This document shows, in pieces, positions 51,490-61,259 of a stretch of 64,000 bases of DNA; positions within the stretch are counted from its first letter, which is position 1, and each line of letters opens with the position of its first letter. Source of the DNA: Kangsaoukella pontilimi (GTDB taxonomy: Bacteria > Pseudomonadota > Alphaproteobacteria > Rhodobacterales > Rhodobacteraceae); contig NZ_WUPT01000001.1 in the NCBI RefSeq assembly GCF_009830125.1, positions 372,001-436,000 of the forward strand. Reading direction: 5' to 3'. Under the pieces are notes generated by a model. The model made no database searches and had not been told where the DNA came from. It saw nothing but the letters and a program-made list of their open reading frames with translations. Position numbers and translations under genes: made by a program.

Positions 51490-54075
51490 TCAGCCTCCGA
51501 GGATGCGGCCCACCATCTCGCTCGTGTCCCGACTCAACCCGTCAGCCGAGGCGATTCGCTCAAGCGCATCCCGCATCATGCCCTGCCGGTCGCCGTCATA
51601 GCGCCGCCATGTCTGGAACGGGCTGGTGAGACCGGCGGCAAGCTGCGGATTGGCGGGGTCAAGCCGGACGATCCAGTCGGCAGCGACCTTGTAGCCGGCG
51701 CCATCGGCGCTGTGGAACCCGGCGTGGTGGCGCAGCATCGTGCCCAGGACCGAGCGCACGCGGTTCGGTCTCCGCCAGTCGAAATCCGGGTGCCGGGTCA
51801 GGCGCAGAGCGGTTTCCACGGCGCGCGATCCTTTGACCGAACCGACCTGAAGGGCGAACCACTTGTCGAGCACATCCGGCGTCCTCGACCACCGCGCGTG
51901 GAAATCCGCCAGCGCGTCTTCGGCGGCCCCAAGGCGGAGCAGAACAGACAGCGCGGCGAGGCGTTCGGTCATGTTATCTGCCTGCGAATAAAGTGCCCGC
52001 GCTGCATCCGGGCCGTCGACGACCGACAGGCAGGACAGAGCGGCGCATCGAAGTGCCCGCCGCCCGGCGCCGTCCGCATCCGGGCGGTAGGGCCCGACCG
52101 GGGCAAGGTCGGCGTATAGACGCCTCAGGTCACCTGCCAGAAGCGCGGCAATCGCCTCGCGGAGACGCTCCCGCCCGGTCTCGATCAGGTCGGGGTCCGG
52201 CGTGCGTCCGGCCTCTGCCAGCGTCTGCGCGATGTCGTCATCCGAGGGCAGCCCCATCACAAGCGCGCGAAACGCCGGGTCAAGCGCATCGTCCCGAACC
52301 GCGCGGCCCATGGCGGCAAGCGTCTCGGGGTCGGGCTCACGATCTTCGGTCACCAGCCCGATGAAGCCTGCGCGGATCAGTTGGCGCCCGGCGTCCCAGC
52401 GATTGAACGGGTCCGTGTCGTGGCCGAAGATCAGCCGACGCTCGGCATCCGTCATCCCCGCCTCCAGAAGAACCGGCGCGCTGAAGCCGCGATTGATCGA
52501 GGGGAGGGGAGCTCCATCGGTCTTGGGCTGACCGTTCGGGGCGCTGCACGTCTCCCACGTTGCGGTCGATGGCACGTATCGCCAATGCGCTTCGGTGTCT
52601 TTCAGGGTGAGAAGGGTGGTTGGCGCAATCTCTTCGCCATCCGGTCCCAGAAGGCCAACGGCAAGCGGAATCCATCGGGGCCCGCCCAGTGTCTCCTGCC
52701 GCACACTCAGCGTCAGCGTCTCACCGTCCCAATGGCGCGAGACTGTCACACGGGGCGTTCCGGCTTCGGTCCACCAGCGCGCGAAGCCGTCCAGCGTGTC
52801 GCCCGCGACCTCCTGAAAACAGGCGAAAAACTCCTCGATCGTCGCGGCGTGGCCGTCATGGCGCGCGAAATACAGTTCCAACCCGGTCGCGAATGTCTCG
52901 GGCCCCAGAACGCTCGCCAGCATCCGCACGACTTCGGCGCCTTTCTCGTAGACGGTGACAGTGTAGAAGTTGTTGATCTCGACATAGGTGTCGGGTCGCG
53001 GCGGGTGCGCCAGAGGCCCCGCATCCTCGCGGAACTGCGCGGCGCGAAGGAGCAGCGCATCTTCGATCCGTTTGACGGCGCGGCTTCGCATATCGGAGGT
53101 GAATTCCTGGTCGCGATAGACCGTCAGCCCCTCTTTCAGGCAAAGCTGGAACCAGTCGCGGCAGGTGATCCGGTTGCCGGTCCAGTTGTGAAAGTACTCG
53201 TGTGCGACAACGGCCTCGATCCCCTCGAAGTCGCGGTCGGTCGCGGTCTCTGGGCTGGCCAGTACGTATTTCGAGTTGAAGATGTTCAGCCCCTTGTTCT
53301 CCATCGCGCCCGCGTTGAAGTCGTCCACCGCGACGATGTTGAACACGTCCAGATCATAGACCCGGCCGAAGCGGTCTTCGTCCCACCGCATCGAGCGGAT
53401 CAGACTGTCGAGCGCGTAGCCGGTGCGCCCCTCGTCGCCCGGTCTGACCCAGACGTTGAGCTCCACGTCGCGCCCCTCGGCGGTTTGAAAACTGGCCGAC
53501 GTGGCAACGAGATTACCCGCGACGAGCGCGAACAGGTAGGACGGCTTCGGCCATGGGTCGTGCCATTCCGCAAAACCGGGGCCAGAGCCCGTGGGGTTGC
53601 CGTTCGACAGAAGGACGGGAAGATCGCTCTCGATCCGCACGGTGAAGGGAGCCATGACATCGGGGCGGTCGGGGTAATAGGTGATGCGCCGGAACCCCTC
53701 GGCCTCGCACTGGGTGCAGTAAATGCCGCCCGACATATAGAGCCCTTCAAGCGCGGTGTTGCCCTCGGGCGCGATCTCGACCTCGGCCTCCCACAGGAAA
53801 GGCGCGGGCGGGACATCGACGGTGAGGCCGTCCGTGGTCAGGTCAGGCGAGACCGGCGCGCCGTCGATCAGCGCGGATATCAGGGTCAGCCCCTCGCCAT
53901 CGAGCGTCATCCGCGCGGGCGCATGGTCAAGCGGTGCGAAGCGGATGCGCGACAGGACCCGCGTGGCGCCGGGCGCGAGGCGGAATGTGAGGTGGACCTC
54001 CGTCACCCGCCACCCGAATGGCCGGTAGTCGGCGAGGCGCGTTGTGCGTGGGGCTGTATCTTTCAAACTTTTCAT
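51490..54075 (-). CDS. pepN: aminopeptidase N (M1 family)
   Basis: 861 residues from the ATG at 54075 (MKSLKDTAPRTTRLADYRP). The exopeptidase motif GAMENKGLNIF and zinc site VVAHEYFHNWTGNR, with the downstream Glu in LKEGLTVYRDQEF, are all present. The N-terminal beta-domain (about 10-190) and the long helical C-terminal domain (about 500-861) match the gamma-proteobacterial PepN architecture. It removes N-terminal residues from peptides in the cytoplasm. Confidence 0.96.
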   Translation of the reverse strand: MKSLKDTAPRTTRLADYRPFGWRVTEVHLTFRLAPGATRVLSRIRFAPLDHAPARMTLDGEGLTLISALIDGAPVSPDLTTDGLTVDVPPAPFLWEAEVEIAPEGNTALEGLYMSGGIYCTQCEAEGFRRITYYPDRPDVMAPFTVRIESDLPVLLSNGNPTGSGPGFAEWHDPWPKPSYLFALVAGNLVATSASFQTAEGRDVELNVWVRPGDEGRTGYALDSLIRSMRWDEDRFGRVYDLDVFNIVAVDDFNAGAMENKGLNIFNSKYVLASPETATDRDFEGIEAVVAHEYFHNWTGNRITCRDWFQLCLKEGLTVYRDQEFTSDMRSRAVKRIEDALLLRAAQFREDAGPLAHPPRPDTYVEINNFYTVTVYEKGAEVVRMLASVLGPETFATGLELYFARHDGHAATIEEFFACFQEVAGDTLDGFARWWTEAGTPRVTVSRHWDGETLTLSVRQETLGGPRWIPLAVGLLGPDGEEIAPTTLLTLKDTEAHWRYVPSTATWETCSAPNGQPKTDGAPLPSINRGFSAPVLLEAGMTDAERRLIFGHDTDPFNRWDAGRQLIRAGFIGLVTEDREPDPETLAAMGRAVRDDALDPAFRALVMGLPSDDDIAQTLAEAGRTPDPDLIETGRERLREAIAALLAGDLRRLYADLAPVGPYRPDADGAGRRALRCAALSCLSVVDGPDAARALYSQADNMTERLAALSVLLRLGAAEDALADFHARWSRTPDVLDKWFALQVGSVKGSRAVETALRLTRHPDFDWRRPNRVRSVLGTMLRHHAGFHSADGAGYKVAADWIVRLDPANPQLAAGLTSPFQTWRRYDGDRQGMMRDALERIASADGLSRDTSEMVGRILGG

Positions 54076-54158
54076 CCGTGGCGACCTATTCGGAACCAGT
54101 TCGGTTTCCACACGTTGTCCCCCCGAACACGAAGCGAGACAAGGAAAGGATACCGCTC

Positions 54159-54365
54159 ATGTCGGCACCCGATACCAATGTCGAAAAACAGACCGAACGT
54201 CACAGGACCCCGCTTGCCGGGATGGGCCTCGTGGCTGCCTTTGCTGGCGTCCTCCTTCTGGGCCTCGTCGTTTGGCTTGCAGCCAACGGCAACACGCCCG
54301 AAGAGACCGACCCGCAGGTCGAAGTTGTGCCCGGACTCGGCGCAACCGTTGAAAGCGACGGCTGA
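54159..54365 (+). CDS. small single-pass membrane protein
   Basis: 68 residues from the ATG at 54159, with AAGGAAAGGA upstream. A charged N-terminus (NVEKQTERHRTP) is followed by one transmembrane helix (about 22-42, LVAAFAGVLLLGLVVWLAA) and an acidic tail (PEETDPQVEVVPG). The family is unknown. A terminator follows 25 bp later. It is divergent from pepN. Confidence 0.7.
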   Translation: MSAPDTNVEKQTERHRTPLAGMGLVAAFAGVLLLGLVVWLAANGNTPEETDPQVEVVPGLGATVESDG

Positions 54366-54390
54366 AACCACAGTATTTTAGTGAGTGTCG

Positions 54391-54420
54391 GCGCCCGGAC
54401 CCCGTCCGGGCGCTTTTTTT
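54391..54420 (+). terminator. rho-independent terminator
   Basis: A perfect 10-bp stem GCGCCCGGAC/GTCCGGGCGC with loop CCC, followed by seven T, after the small membrane protein gene. Confidence 0.95.
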
Positions 54421-54435
54421 GTACGGAAACGACCG

Positions 54436-54582
54436 ATGCACAAGAAACCGCACCTTCCGACCAAGCTCTGCGCGACCTGCGGCAAGCCCTTTGCATGGCG
54501 GAAGAAATGGGAAAAGGTCTGGGACAAGGTGCGCTACTGTTCCGAGCGTTGCCGACGCTCTAAATCCGGAAAACCGGTCTGA
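54436..54582 (+). CDS. DUF2256 domain protein
   Basis: 48 residues from the ATG at 54436 ([19 protein letters not shown]). Nearly the whole protein is the DUF2256 domain: [27 protein letters not shown]. Four cysteines in two CxxC/CxxxC pairs make a small zinc knuckle. In other bacteria it is often found near cryptochrome/photolyase genes, none of which is seen here. The function is unknown. The gene begins 15 bp after the terminator. Confidence 0.88.
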   Translation: MHKKPHLPTKLCATCGKPFAWRKKWEKVWDKVRYCSERCRRSKSGKPV

Positions 54583-54696
54583 CAGGCGCTTTTTGCGCCA
54601 ATATTGGTCAATTTCCTTTACCACGCAGGCTTGTCCTTGAGCCCGCGCGGCACTAGTTTGCCGCGCGACGGAATACAATGGCACACAGTGGGCGAC

Positions 54697-56847
54697 ATGA
54701 GCATGGACATGACCGAGAAAGAGGGCCTGCGCGTCGCGCCGGTTCTGGCCGATTTCATCGAGACCGAGGCACTTCCGGGCACCGGGGTCAGCGCCGCTGA
54801 TTTCTGGGCCGCGCTCAGTGGGCTCGCGCACGACTTCGGGCCGCGCAACCGTGCGCTCCTTGAAAAGCGAGAGACCCTGCAAAAGGCGATCGATGAATGG
54901 CACATCCGGCACCGGAACCAGCCGCATGATCACGAGGCCTACAAGGCGTTTCTGTACGAGATCGGGTATCTCGTGCCTGAAGGTGACGCTTTCGAGATCG
55001 AAACCAAGGACACGGACCCCGAATTCGCCTCGGTTCCCGGCCCGCAGCTTGTCGTGCCGATCACCAATGCGCGCTACGCGCTGAACGCCGCGAACGCCCG
55101 CTGGGGAAGTCTCTACGACGCGCTCTACGGGACCGACGCCACGGATGGGAAACAGCCGAGCGGGCCCTACAACCGTGGCCGTGGCGCCCGCGTCGTGGCG
55201 CGGGCCCGCGTCTTCCTGGACGAGGCCTTCCCGCTGGAAGGCACCAGCCACGCCGACGCGCGCCGCTATTACGTGAACAAGGAGCAGCTTCTGGTGGACG
55301 ACCAGCCGCTGGTCGATCCGTCGAAATTCGTGGGCTATCGCGGCCACCCCAAGGCGCCCGACGCCGTCATTCTCCGCAACCACGGCCTGCATGTGGAACT
55401 GATTTTCGACCGGACGCATCCCATCGGAAGCCGTGATCAGGCCGGTCTGGCCGATGTGCGGCTCGAAGCGGCGGTCTCGGCCATCATGGATTGCGAGGAC
55501 TCGGTCGCCTGTGTCGATGCCGAGGACAAGGTTCTGGCCTATCGTAACTGGCTTGGCCTGATGAAGGGCGATCTGACCGACACGTTCCAGAAGGGTGGCG
55601 AGACAGTCACGCGCAGCCTGAACCCCGACATGACCTACACCGCTCCCGATGGCAGCGATGCGGTCCTGAAGGGGCGGGCGCTGATGCTGGTGCGCAATGT
55701 GGGGCACCTGATGACCAACCCGGCGATCCTGACCCGCGACGGCGACGAAGTCTTCGAAGGGCTGATGGACGCGATCGTCACCACGCTGATCGCGATGCAT
55801 GACCTTGCCAAGGATGGCGGCCCGCGCAATTCGGCGACCGGGTCGGTCTATGTGGTGAAGCCCAAGATGCACGGGCCGGAAGAGGTCGCCTTCGCGGACG
55901 AGATCTTTACCGCCGTGGAAAAGGCGTTCGGCCTGCCGCAATACACCGTGAAGCTGGGCATCATGGACGAAGAGCGCCGCACCTCGGTCAATCTCAAGGA
56001 ATGCATCCGCGCCGCCAAGCATCGCGTGGCCTTCATCAACACAGGCTTCCTCGACCGGACCGGCGACGAGATCCACACATCGATGGAGGCCGGGCCGTTC
56101 AGCCGCAAGGACTGGATCAAGCGCAAAGCGTGGATCACCGCCTACGAAAACCGGAACGTCGATATCGGGCTGGAATGCGGCCTGTCCGGCAAGGCGCAGA
56201 TCGGCAAGGGCATGTGGGCCATGCCCGACAAGATGGCGGCCATGCTTCAGGCCAAGATCGAGCATCCGCAGGCCGGCGCGAATTGTGCCTGGGTGCCGTC
56301 GCCCACGGCGGCGACGCTTCATGCGCTGCATTACCACAAGGTCGACGTCTTTGCCGTCCAGAAGGCGCTAAAGGCTGCCGGTCGTCGCGCCCATGTGGAC
56401 GGGCTTCTCGATATCCCGCTGGCGACATTCCAGAAGTGGAGCAAGGATCAGATCATCCGCGAGGTCGAGAACAACGCGCAGGGTATCCTCGGATATGTCG
56501 TGCGCTGGATCGATCAGGGCGTCGGCTGTTCCAAGGTGCCGGACATCAACGACGTGGGCCTGATGGAGGATCGCGCGACCTGCCGTATCTCGGCCCAGCA
56601 TATCGCCAACTGGCTGCACCATGATGTCGTCTCTAAGGACGAGGTCATGGAGATCATGAAGCGCATGGCCGAAAAGGTGGACAGCCAGAACGCGGGCGAT
56701 CCGGCCTATCGTTCGATGGCGCCGGAGTTCGACGGCATCGCCTTTCAGGCGGCCCGCGACCTTGTCTTCGAGGGGCGTCATCAGCCCTCGGGCTATACCG
56801 AGCCGGTGCTGCACCGGCGGCGGCTGGAACTGAAGGCGAGCCTCTGA
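54697..56847 (+). CDS. glcB: malate synthase G
   Basis: 716 residues from the ATG at 54697 ([17 protein letters not shown]), close to the usual 720. The catalytic region includes [21 protein letters not shown] with the acidic metal ligands, [35 protein letters not shown] and the C-terminal [16 protein letters not shown]. It condenses glyoxylate with acetyl-CoA to malate. It is followed 18 bp later by a GlcG-like gene, so these two form a unit far from glcDEF. Confidence 0.97.
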   Translation: MSMDMTEKEGLRVAPVLADFIETEALPGTGVSAADFWAALSGLAHDFGPRNRALLEKRETLQKAIDEWHIRHRNQPHDHEAYKAFLYEIGYLVPEGDAFEIETKDTDPEFASVPGPQLVVPITNARYALNAANARWGSLYDALYGTDATDGKQPSGPYNRGRGARVVARARVFLDEAFPLEGTSHADARRYYVNKEQLLVDDQPLVDPSKFVGYRGHPKAPDAVILRNHGLHVELIFDRTHPIGSRDQAGLADVRLEAAVSAIMDCEDSVACVDAEDKVLAYRNWLGLMKGDLTDTFQKGGETVTRSLNPDMTYTAPDGSDAVLKGRALMLVRNVGHLMTNPAILTRDGDEVFEGLMDAIVTTLIAMHDLAKDGGPRNSATGSVYVVKPKMHGPEEVAFADEIFTAVEKAFGLPQYTVKLGIMDEERRTSVNLKECIRAAKHRVAFINTGFLDRTGDEIHTSMEAGPFSRKDWIKRKAWITAYENRNVDIGLECGLSGKAQIGKGMWAMPDKMAAMLQAKIEHPQAGANCAWVPSPTAATLHALHYHKVDVFAVQKALKAAGRRAHVDGLLDIPLATFQKWSKDQIIREVENNAQGILGYVVRWIDQGVGCSKVPDINDVGLMEDRATCRISAQHIANWLHHDVVSKDEVMEIMKRMAEKVDSQNAGDPAYRSMAPEFDGIAFQAARDLVFEGRHQPSGYTEPVLHRRRLELKASL

Positions 56848-56865
56848 GCAAAGGGAGACGGGGAT

Positions 56866-57294
56866 ATGGCGGAAATTTCGATGTCGAAGGCGCGCTCGAT
56901 CATTCGGGCCACGCTGAAGAAAGGCCGTGAAATGGAGCTGAAGCCGCTTTCGGTGGTGGTTCTGGACGCGGGCGGTCATGTGAAGGCCTTCGAGCGCGAG
57001 GACGGTGCCTCCCCCGGCCGGTTCGAAATCGCGCGCGGCAAGGCCTATGGCGTGGTGATGACCGGCATGTCGGGCAGCGCGCTCCATGCAAGGGCCGAGG
57101 CGCAGGCCTATTTCGTGACGGCGCTCAACGGTGCCTATGACGGCAAGGTGATCCCCGTGCCGGGCGGTATCTTGATCCGGGACAAGCAGGGCCGCGTCAT
57201 GGGGGCCGTCGGTGTCACCGGCGATACATCGGACAATGACGCGATCGCCGGCATGGCCGGTGTCGAGTCCGCCGGGCTGGTCGGCGAGGCCTGA
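56866..57294 (+). CDS. GlcG/HbpS-family protein
   Basis: 142 residues, one HbpS-like domain: ARSIIRATLKKGREMELKPL, SVVVLDAGGHVKAFEREDG, SPGRFEIARGKAYGVVMTG, VPGGILIRDKQGRVMGAVGV and TGDTSDNDAIAGMAGV. Relatives bind haem or related small molecules, and GlcG is encoded in many glycolate operons without a defined role. It starts 18 bp after glcB, supporting that link. Confidence 0.92.
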   Translation: MAEISMSKARSIIRATLKKGREMELKPLSVVVLDAGGHVKAFEREDGASPGRFEIARGKAYGVVMTGMSGSALHARAEAQAYFVTALNGAYDGKVIPVPGGILIRDKQGRVMGAVGVTGDTSDNDAIAGMAGVESAGLVGEA

Positions 57295-57426
57295 GAAAGA
57301 GGCATTTGCACAGGTGTCTGATTGCGGACTGCGCTTTCTGCGCATCCGCACAGCCGCTTGTGCATTCGGGGGGCGTCCATTTCCCGCCTGAACCGTTATA
57401 TTCATGGCGGAAAGGAGCGCGAATCC

Positions 57427-58203
57427 ATGGCTCGTCCCGTCGTCGGCATCATCGGCAATCATCATCTGATCAACGATCAGTACGAGACCCATGCGGGCGG
57501 CCGCATGAACAGCGAAGCGGTGCGCGACGTCTGTGATGCAGTGCCGCTCATTGTGCCGTCGGACCCTGCGCTTGTGGATATCGAAGACCTGACACGAGTT
57601 TGCGACGGCTTCCTCTTCACCGGCGGGCGGCCGAACGTCCACCCGGAGGAATATGGCGAGGAATATACCGAGGCCCATGGGGCCATGGACCGGAACCGGG
57701 ATCGGCTTGTGCTGCCGCTGATCCGCTCCTGCGTCGAGCGTGGGCAGCCCATTCTTGCGATCTGCCGGGGTTTCCAGGAACTGAACGTCGCCATGGGGGG
57801 CTCTCTTTACCCTGAAATCCGGGACCTGCCGGGTCGGATGAACCACCGGATGCCGCCCGACGGGACTTTGGAGGAGAAGTTCGAGCTCCGCCATGATGTG
57901 ACCTTCACTGAGGGCGGCGTGTTCCACCGGATCATGGGCAAGAGCGTCGTGCGCACCAATACGCTCCACGGGCAGGGCATCAAGGAAAAGGGGCCGCGCG
58001 TCGTCATCGACGGATATGCTCCCGATGGCACGCCCGAGGCGATTTATGTCGAGGACGCGCCCGGCTTTACATTGGGAGTGCAGTGGCACCCGGAATATCG
58101 CGCCGCCTGCGATCCCGTGTCACGTCCGCTTTTCGAGGCTTTCGGCACCGCGCTCCGCTCATGGCAGGCCGGGCAACGCCCCGTTGCGCTCAAGACTGCC
58201 TGA
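57427..58203 (+). CDS. class-I glutamine amidotransferase-type hydrolase (gamma-glutamyl-GABA hydrolase family)
   Basis: 258 residues from the ATG at 57427 (MARPVVGIIGNHHLIND), GGAAAGGAGCG upstream. The nucleophile Cys is in PILAICRGFQELNVAMGG, and the His-Glu pair is in GVQWHPEYRAACDP. GFLFTGGRPNVHPEEYG is the PuuD-type oxyanion loop. Relatives hydrolyse gamma-glutamyl bonds in putrescine catabolism. No glutamylputrescine genes are adjacent, so the substrate is uncertain. Confidence 0.88.
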   Translation: MARPVVGIIGNHHLINDQYETHAGGRMNSEAVRDVCDAVPLIVPSDPALVDIEDLTRVCDGFLFTGGRPNVHPEEYGEEYTEAHGAMDRNRDRLVLPLIRSCVERGQPILAICRGFQELNVAMGGSLYPEIRDLPGRMNHRMPPDGTLEEKFELRHDVTFTEGGVFHRIMGKSVVRTNTLHGQGIKEKGPRVVIDGYAPDGTPEAIYVEDAPGFTLGVQWHPEYRAACDPVSRPLFEAFGTALRSWQAGQRPVALKTA

Positions 58204-58273
58204 TTGCGCAGGATCAAGGCCCGCAGCCTCGGGCGCTGCCAAAGTCCTTCCATTCACAAGGAGGGAATAAAGC

Positions 58274-58816
58274 ATGCGTATTGCCATCGTCTTTGCATCG
58301 ACCGAGGGACAGACCCTCAAGATTAGCCAATTCATTCAATCCGAACTGATCCGTGCCGGGCACCAGACGGCTTTGCTGTCCGCCGACGCCGCCTTTGACA
58401 TGGATCTGTTGCCTTACGACGGGGTCATTCTGGCCGCGTCGGTGCATGTGGGTCAGTATCAGGACAGCATGGTGGAATTCGCGCGCCACAGAGCGGTCAC
58501 GTTGAATGCCATGCCGACGCTGTTCATCTCGGTCTCGCTCGGAGCAGCCGGAAATTCCGCGGAGGACTGGGAAGAGCTTGCGGCCATCGTGGGACGCTTC
58601 ACCGAGGCAACAGGCTTTCACCCCGGCCGGGTCGAGCATGTGGCCGGTGCCTTCCGCTACGCGCACTACAGCTTTGTGAAATATTGGGCGCTTCGCTGGA
58701 TCGAAGCCAAGAAAGACCCCGAGGCCGTACCGGGCGAAGACAAGGAATATACCGATTGGGATTCTGTCGCGGCTAAGGTCGGGGACTGGACGGCGGGCCT
58801 GTCTGCTGGCACCTAG
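58274..58816 (+). CDS. flavodoxin-domain protein resembling protoporphyrinogen oxidase HemG
   Basis: 180 residues. The FMN phosphate loop is FASTEGQTLKISQ, and the fold continues with YDGVILAASVHVGQYQDSM and FISVSLGAAG. The C-terminal part, VEHVAGAFRYAHYSFVKYWA and DKEYTDWDSVAAKV, follows HemG closely. HemG oxidises protoporphyrinogen IX using a quinone. Many Rhodobacteraceae use HemJ instead, so the role should be treated as likely rather than settled. Confidence 0.8.
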   Translation: MRIAIVFASTEGQTLKISQFIQSELIRAGHQTALLSADAAFDMDLLPYDGVILAASVHVGQYQDSMVEFARHRAVTLNAMPTLFISVSLGAAGNSAEDWEELAAIVGRFTEATGFHPGRVEHVAGAFRYAHYSFVKYWALRWIEAKKDPEAVPGEDKEYTDWDSVAAKVGDWTAGLSAGT

Positions 58817-58847
58817 TGACAGAACCAGGACGTGAGGCGGCGGCATT

Positions 58848-59540
58848 ATGAAAAGATCGACGGTCAATGACATCATGGCGGCAGCGGATGACATGATCCG
58901 CAGCCATGGCTTTACTCTGCCGCCCTTCGCCAACTGGAGCCCGGACGAATTCAAGGCGAATGCAGACCGCGCGCGCCGCGTCATCGATGCGCGCATGGGC
59001 TGGGACATCACGGATTACGGTGAGGGCGATTTCGACCGGATGGGGCTGTTCCTCTTCACGCTTCGGAACGGCAGCCTTGCCGACCTCGAACGCGGGCGCG
59101 GCATGGTCTATGCCGAGAAGCTGCTCATCAGCCGGCAGGATCAGCTCAGCCCGATGCACACCCATGTGATCAAGTCCGAGGACATCATCAACCGGGGCGG
59201 TGCCACCATGGCGATCCAGCTTTTCGGCTCGGACGATGACGGAAACTGTGCCGAGGACCGGGGCGGCACCGTTCTCTGCGACGGGATCGCGCGGGACTAT
59301 GCACCGGGCGAGGTGATCCTGTTCGAGCCGGGCGAGAGCATCACGCTGATGCCGGGAGACTGGCACGCCTTCTGGGGTGAGGGGGGCGACGTGCTCATCG
59401 GTGAGGTCTCGACCGTCAATGACGATGTCACCGACAACATCTTCCGCGAGCCGATCGGGCGTTTCGCCGCCATCGAAGAGGACGTGGCACCCACCCATCT
59501 TTTGGTCAGCGACTATGACACCTGGCTTCCAGGCACCTGA
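58848..59540 (+). CDS. D-lyxose (D-mannose) isomerase family protein
   Basis: 230 residues, a cupin-type sugar isomerase. Metal ligands are in SPMHTHVIKSEDIINRGG (two His and a Glu) and PGDWHAFWGEGGD (His). The N-terminal part, VNDIMAAADDMIRSHGF, and WDITDYGEGDFDRMGLFLFT match D-lyxose ketol-isomerases, which interconvert D-lyxose and D-xylulose or D-mannose and D-fructose. No sugar transporter is adjacent. Its last 28 bp overlap the opposite GNAT gene. Confidence 0.9.
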   Translation: MKRSTVNDIMAAADDMIRSHGFTLPPFANWSPDEFKANADRARRVIDARMGWDITDYGEGDFDRMGLFLFTLRNGSLADLERGRGMVYAEKLLISRQDQLSPMHTHVIKSEDIINRGGATMAIQLFGSDDDGNCAEDRGGTVLCDGIARDYAPGEVILFEPGESITLMPGDWHAFWGEGGDVLIGEVSTVNDDVTDNIFREPIGRFAAIEEDVAPTHLLVSDYDTWLPGT

Positions 59541-59992
59541 TCAAGCGCCATCGCCCACCGGCGGATCGTGACGCCGAACCGGTCGACAAGTTCCTCTTCG
59601 ACGGTGCGCCAGCCGCGCCGCTCCAGAAACGGTTTCAGGTAATCGCTGGCATGGGTTGTCAGGCAGCCGATGCCACGCGTTCTGACCTCCGACAGGAAGC
59701 GGTCGTAGAGGGCGGTCGCGGTCCCGTCGCCCCGCGCGCGTGGCACCACGAAGAACAGATCGAGATGCCCGCCGGGCTGCATGGCGATCACGCCGGTCAG
59801 ACCGTCCTCATCCTCGGACACCCAGGCGATGTCGGCGGCCAGACGCGGTTGCCACCAGTCCTCCATCCGCTCGGACGGCACCCATGCGCGGCGCTGCGCC
59901 TCGGTGTAATGCCCGGCCGCGCCGTTGAGGACGGCATCCACGTACACGGCATAGCTTGGTTCAGTGTCATCGGCCGTCCAGGGCCGGATCAC
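59513..59992 (-). CDS. GNAT-family N-acetyltransferase
   Basis: 159 residues. The N-terminus is MIRPWTADDTEPSYAVYVDA. The acetyl-CoA loop is unusual: VVPRARGDGTATALYDRFLSE fits R/QxxGxG/A (ARGDGTATAL). LTTHASDYLKPFLERRGW is the C-terminal GNAT motif. The substrate is unknown. The start overlaps the kynureninase stop by 4 bp, so the two are translationally coupled. Confidence 0.85.
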   Translation of the reverse strand: MIRPWTADDTEPSYAVYVDAVLNGAAGHYTEAQRRAWVPSERMEDWWQPRLAADIAWVSEDEDGLTGVIAMQPGGHLDLFFVVPRARGDGTATALYDRFLSEVRTRGIGCLTTHASDYLKPFLERRGWRTVEEELVDRFGVTIRRWAMALDQVPGSQVS

Positions 59993-61182
59993 GTCACCGC
60001 CTCGCGCCGGTGATAGGCTGGCTCGTCCCAGGCACGCGTCGCCATGATCTCGGCCAGGATGCCGACCGCGCGGTCGATCTCGTCAGCGCCCACGTAAAGG
60101 GGCGTGATCCCGAATCGCATGATGTCGGGGGCGCGAAAGTCTCCGATCACGCCACGGGCGATCATCGCCTGCATGGCGGCGTAGCCATGTTCGAAGCGGA
60201 AGGCGACTTGGCTGCCGCGCCGGGCAGGGTCGCGGGGCGAGGCAAGCGTCAGATCGGGGCAGGCGGCCTCGACCCCGGCGATGAAGCGCTCCGACAGCGC
60301 GACCGATTGCGCACGCACATCGGCAAGGTCGACCTCGTCCCAGACGTCCAGCGCCGCATCGAGTGCCGCGATCTGCAGAATCGGGGGTGTGCCGACGCGC
60401 ATCCGGTCGATGCCATGTCCCGCGCGATAATCGAGGTCGAAGGCGAAGGGCGCTTCGTGACCCATCCAGCCCGAGAGGGCGGGAGTGACGCGGTCCGCCA
60501 GCTCGGGCGCGACATAGATGAACGCGGGCGCGCCGGGGCCGGCGTTCAGATACTTGTAGGTGCAGCCCACCGCGAAATCCGCGCCCAGCCCCGAGACGTC
60601 CACGGGGAACGCCCCCGCGGAGTGGGCCAGATCCCAGATGACCAGCGCGCCCTTCTGGTGGGCCTTCGCGATCAGCCGAGCCATGTCGTGGCGGCGTCCG
60701 GTGCGATAATCCACCTCGGTCACCAGAAGCGCGGCGGTGTCTTCGTCGATGGCCGCCTCAAGGTTCTCAGGCGCGGAGAGGCTCAGTTCATGACCGCGAT
60801 CGAGGCTGCGGATCAAACCTTCGGCCATGTAAAGGTCGGTGGGGAAGTTGCCGGAATCGCTCACGATCTTGCGGCGGTCCGGGCGAAGGTCGAGCGCCGA
60901 AGCCAGTGCCTGATAGACCTTGATCGAGAGTGTGTCGCCAACCACTACCGTTCCCGGTGCTGCGCCGATCAGCCGCGCGATCCGGTCGCCCACACGGCGC
61001 GGCATGTCGATCCAGCCCGCGCGGTTCCAGCCTGTGATGACCATTTCGCCCCATTCAAGGCGCATCACATGATCCAGCCTGACAGGCACGGCGGAGGGCA
61101 GCGGACCGAGCGAGTTGCCATCCAGATAGATGATCCCCTCGGGCAGATCGAAGAAGGCGCGAGTCTTTGCGAAATCGGTCAT
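59989..61182 (-). CDS. kynU: kynureninase
   Basis: 397 residues, a fold-type I PLP enzyme. The PLP lysine is in GCTYKYLNAGPGAPAF. Other family features are IYLDGNSLGPLP, GWNRAGWID, VIWDLAHSAGAFPVDV and MGHEAPFAFD. It hydrolyses kynurenine (or 3-hydroxykynurenine) to anthranilate (or the 3-hydroxy form) and alanine. The usual partners, tryptophan dioxygenase and kynurenine formamidase, are not in this window. Confidence 0.95.
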   Translation of the reverse strand: MTDFAKTRAFFDLPEGIIYLDGNSLGPLPSAVPVRLDHVMRLEWGEMVITGWNRAGWIDMPRRVGDRIARLIGAAPGTVVVGDTLSIKVYQALASALDLRPDRRKIVSDSGNFPTDLYMAEGLIRSLDRGHELSLSAPENLEAAIDEDTAALLVTEVDYRTGRRHDMARLIAKAHQKGALVIWDLAHSAGAFPVDVSGLGADFAVGCTYKYLNAGPGAPAFIYVAPELADRVTPALSGWMGHEAPFAFDLDYRAGHGIDRMRVGTPPILQIAALDAALDVWDEVDLADVRAQSVALSERFIAGVEAACPDLTLASPRDPARRGSQVAFRFEHGYAAMQAMIARGVIGDFRAPDIMRFGITPLYVGADEIDRAVGILAEIMATRAWDEPAYHRREAVT

Positions 61183-61259
61183 GGCCGTGTGGTCGCGCGC
61201 GCCCGAGCAAAGGTCAATCCCCGTGGACAGTCGTTGCCGCCACGGGAATAGTGGCGCCT

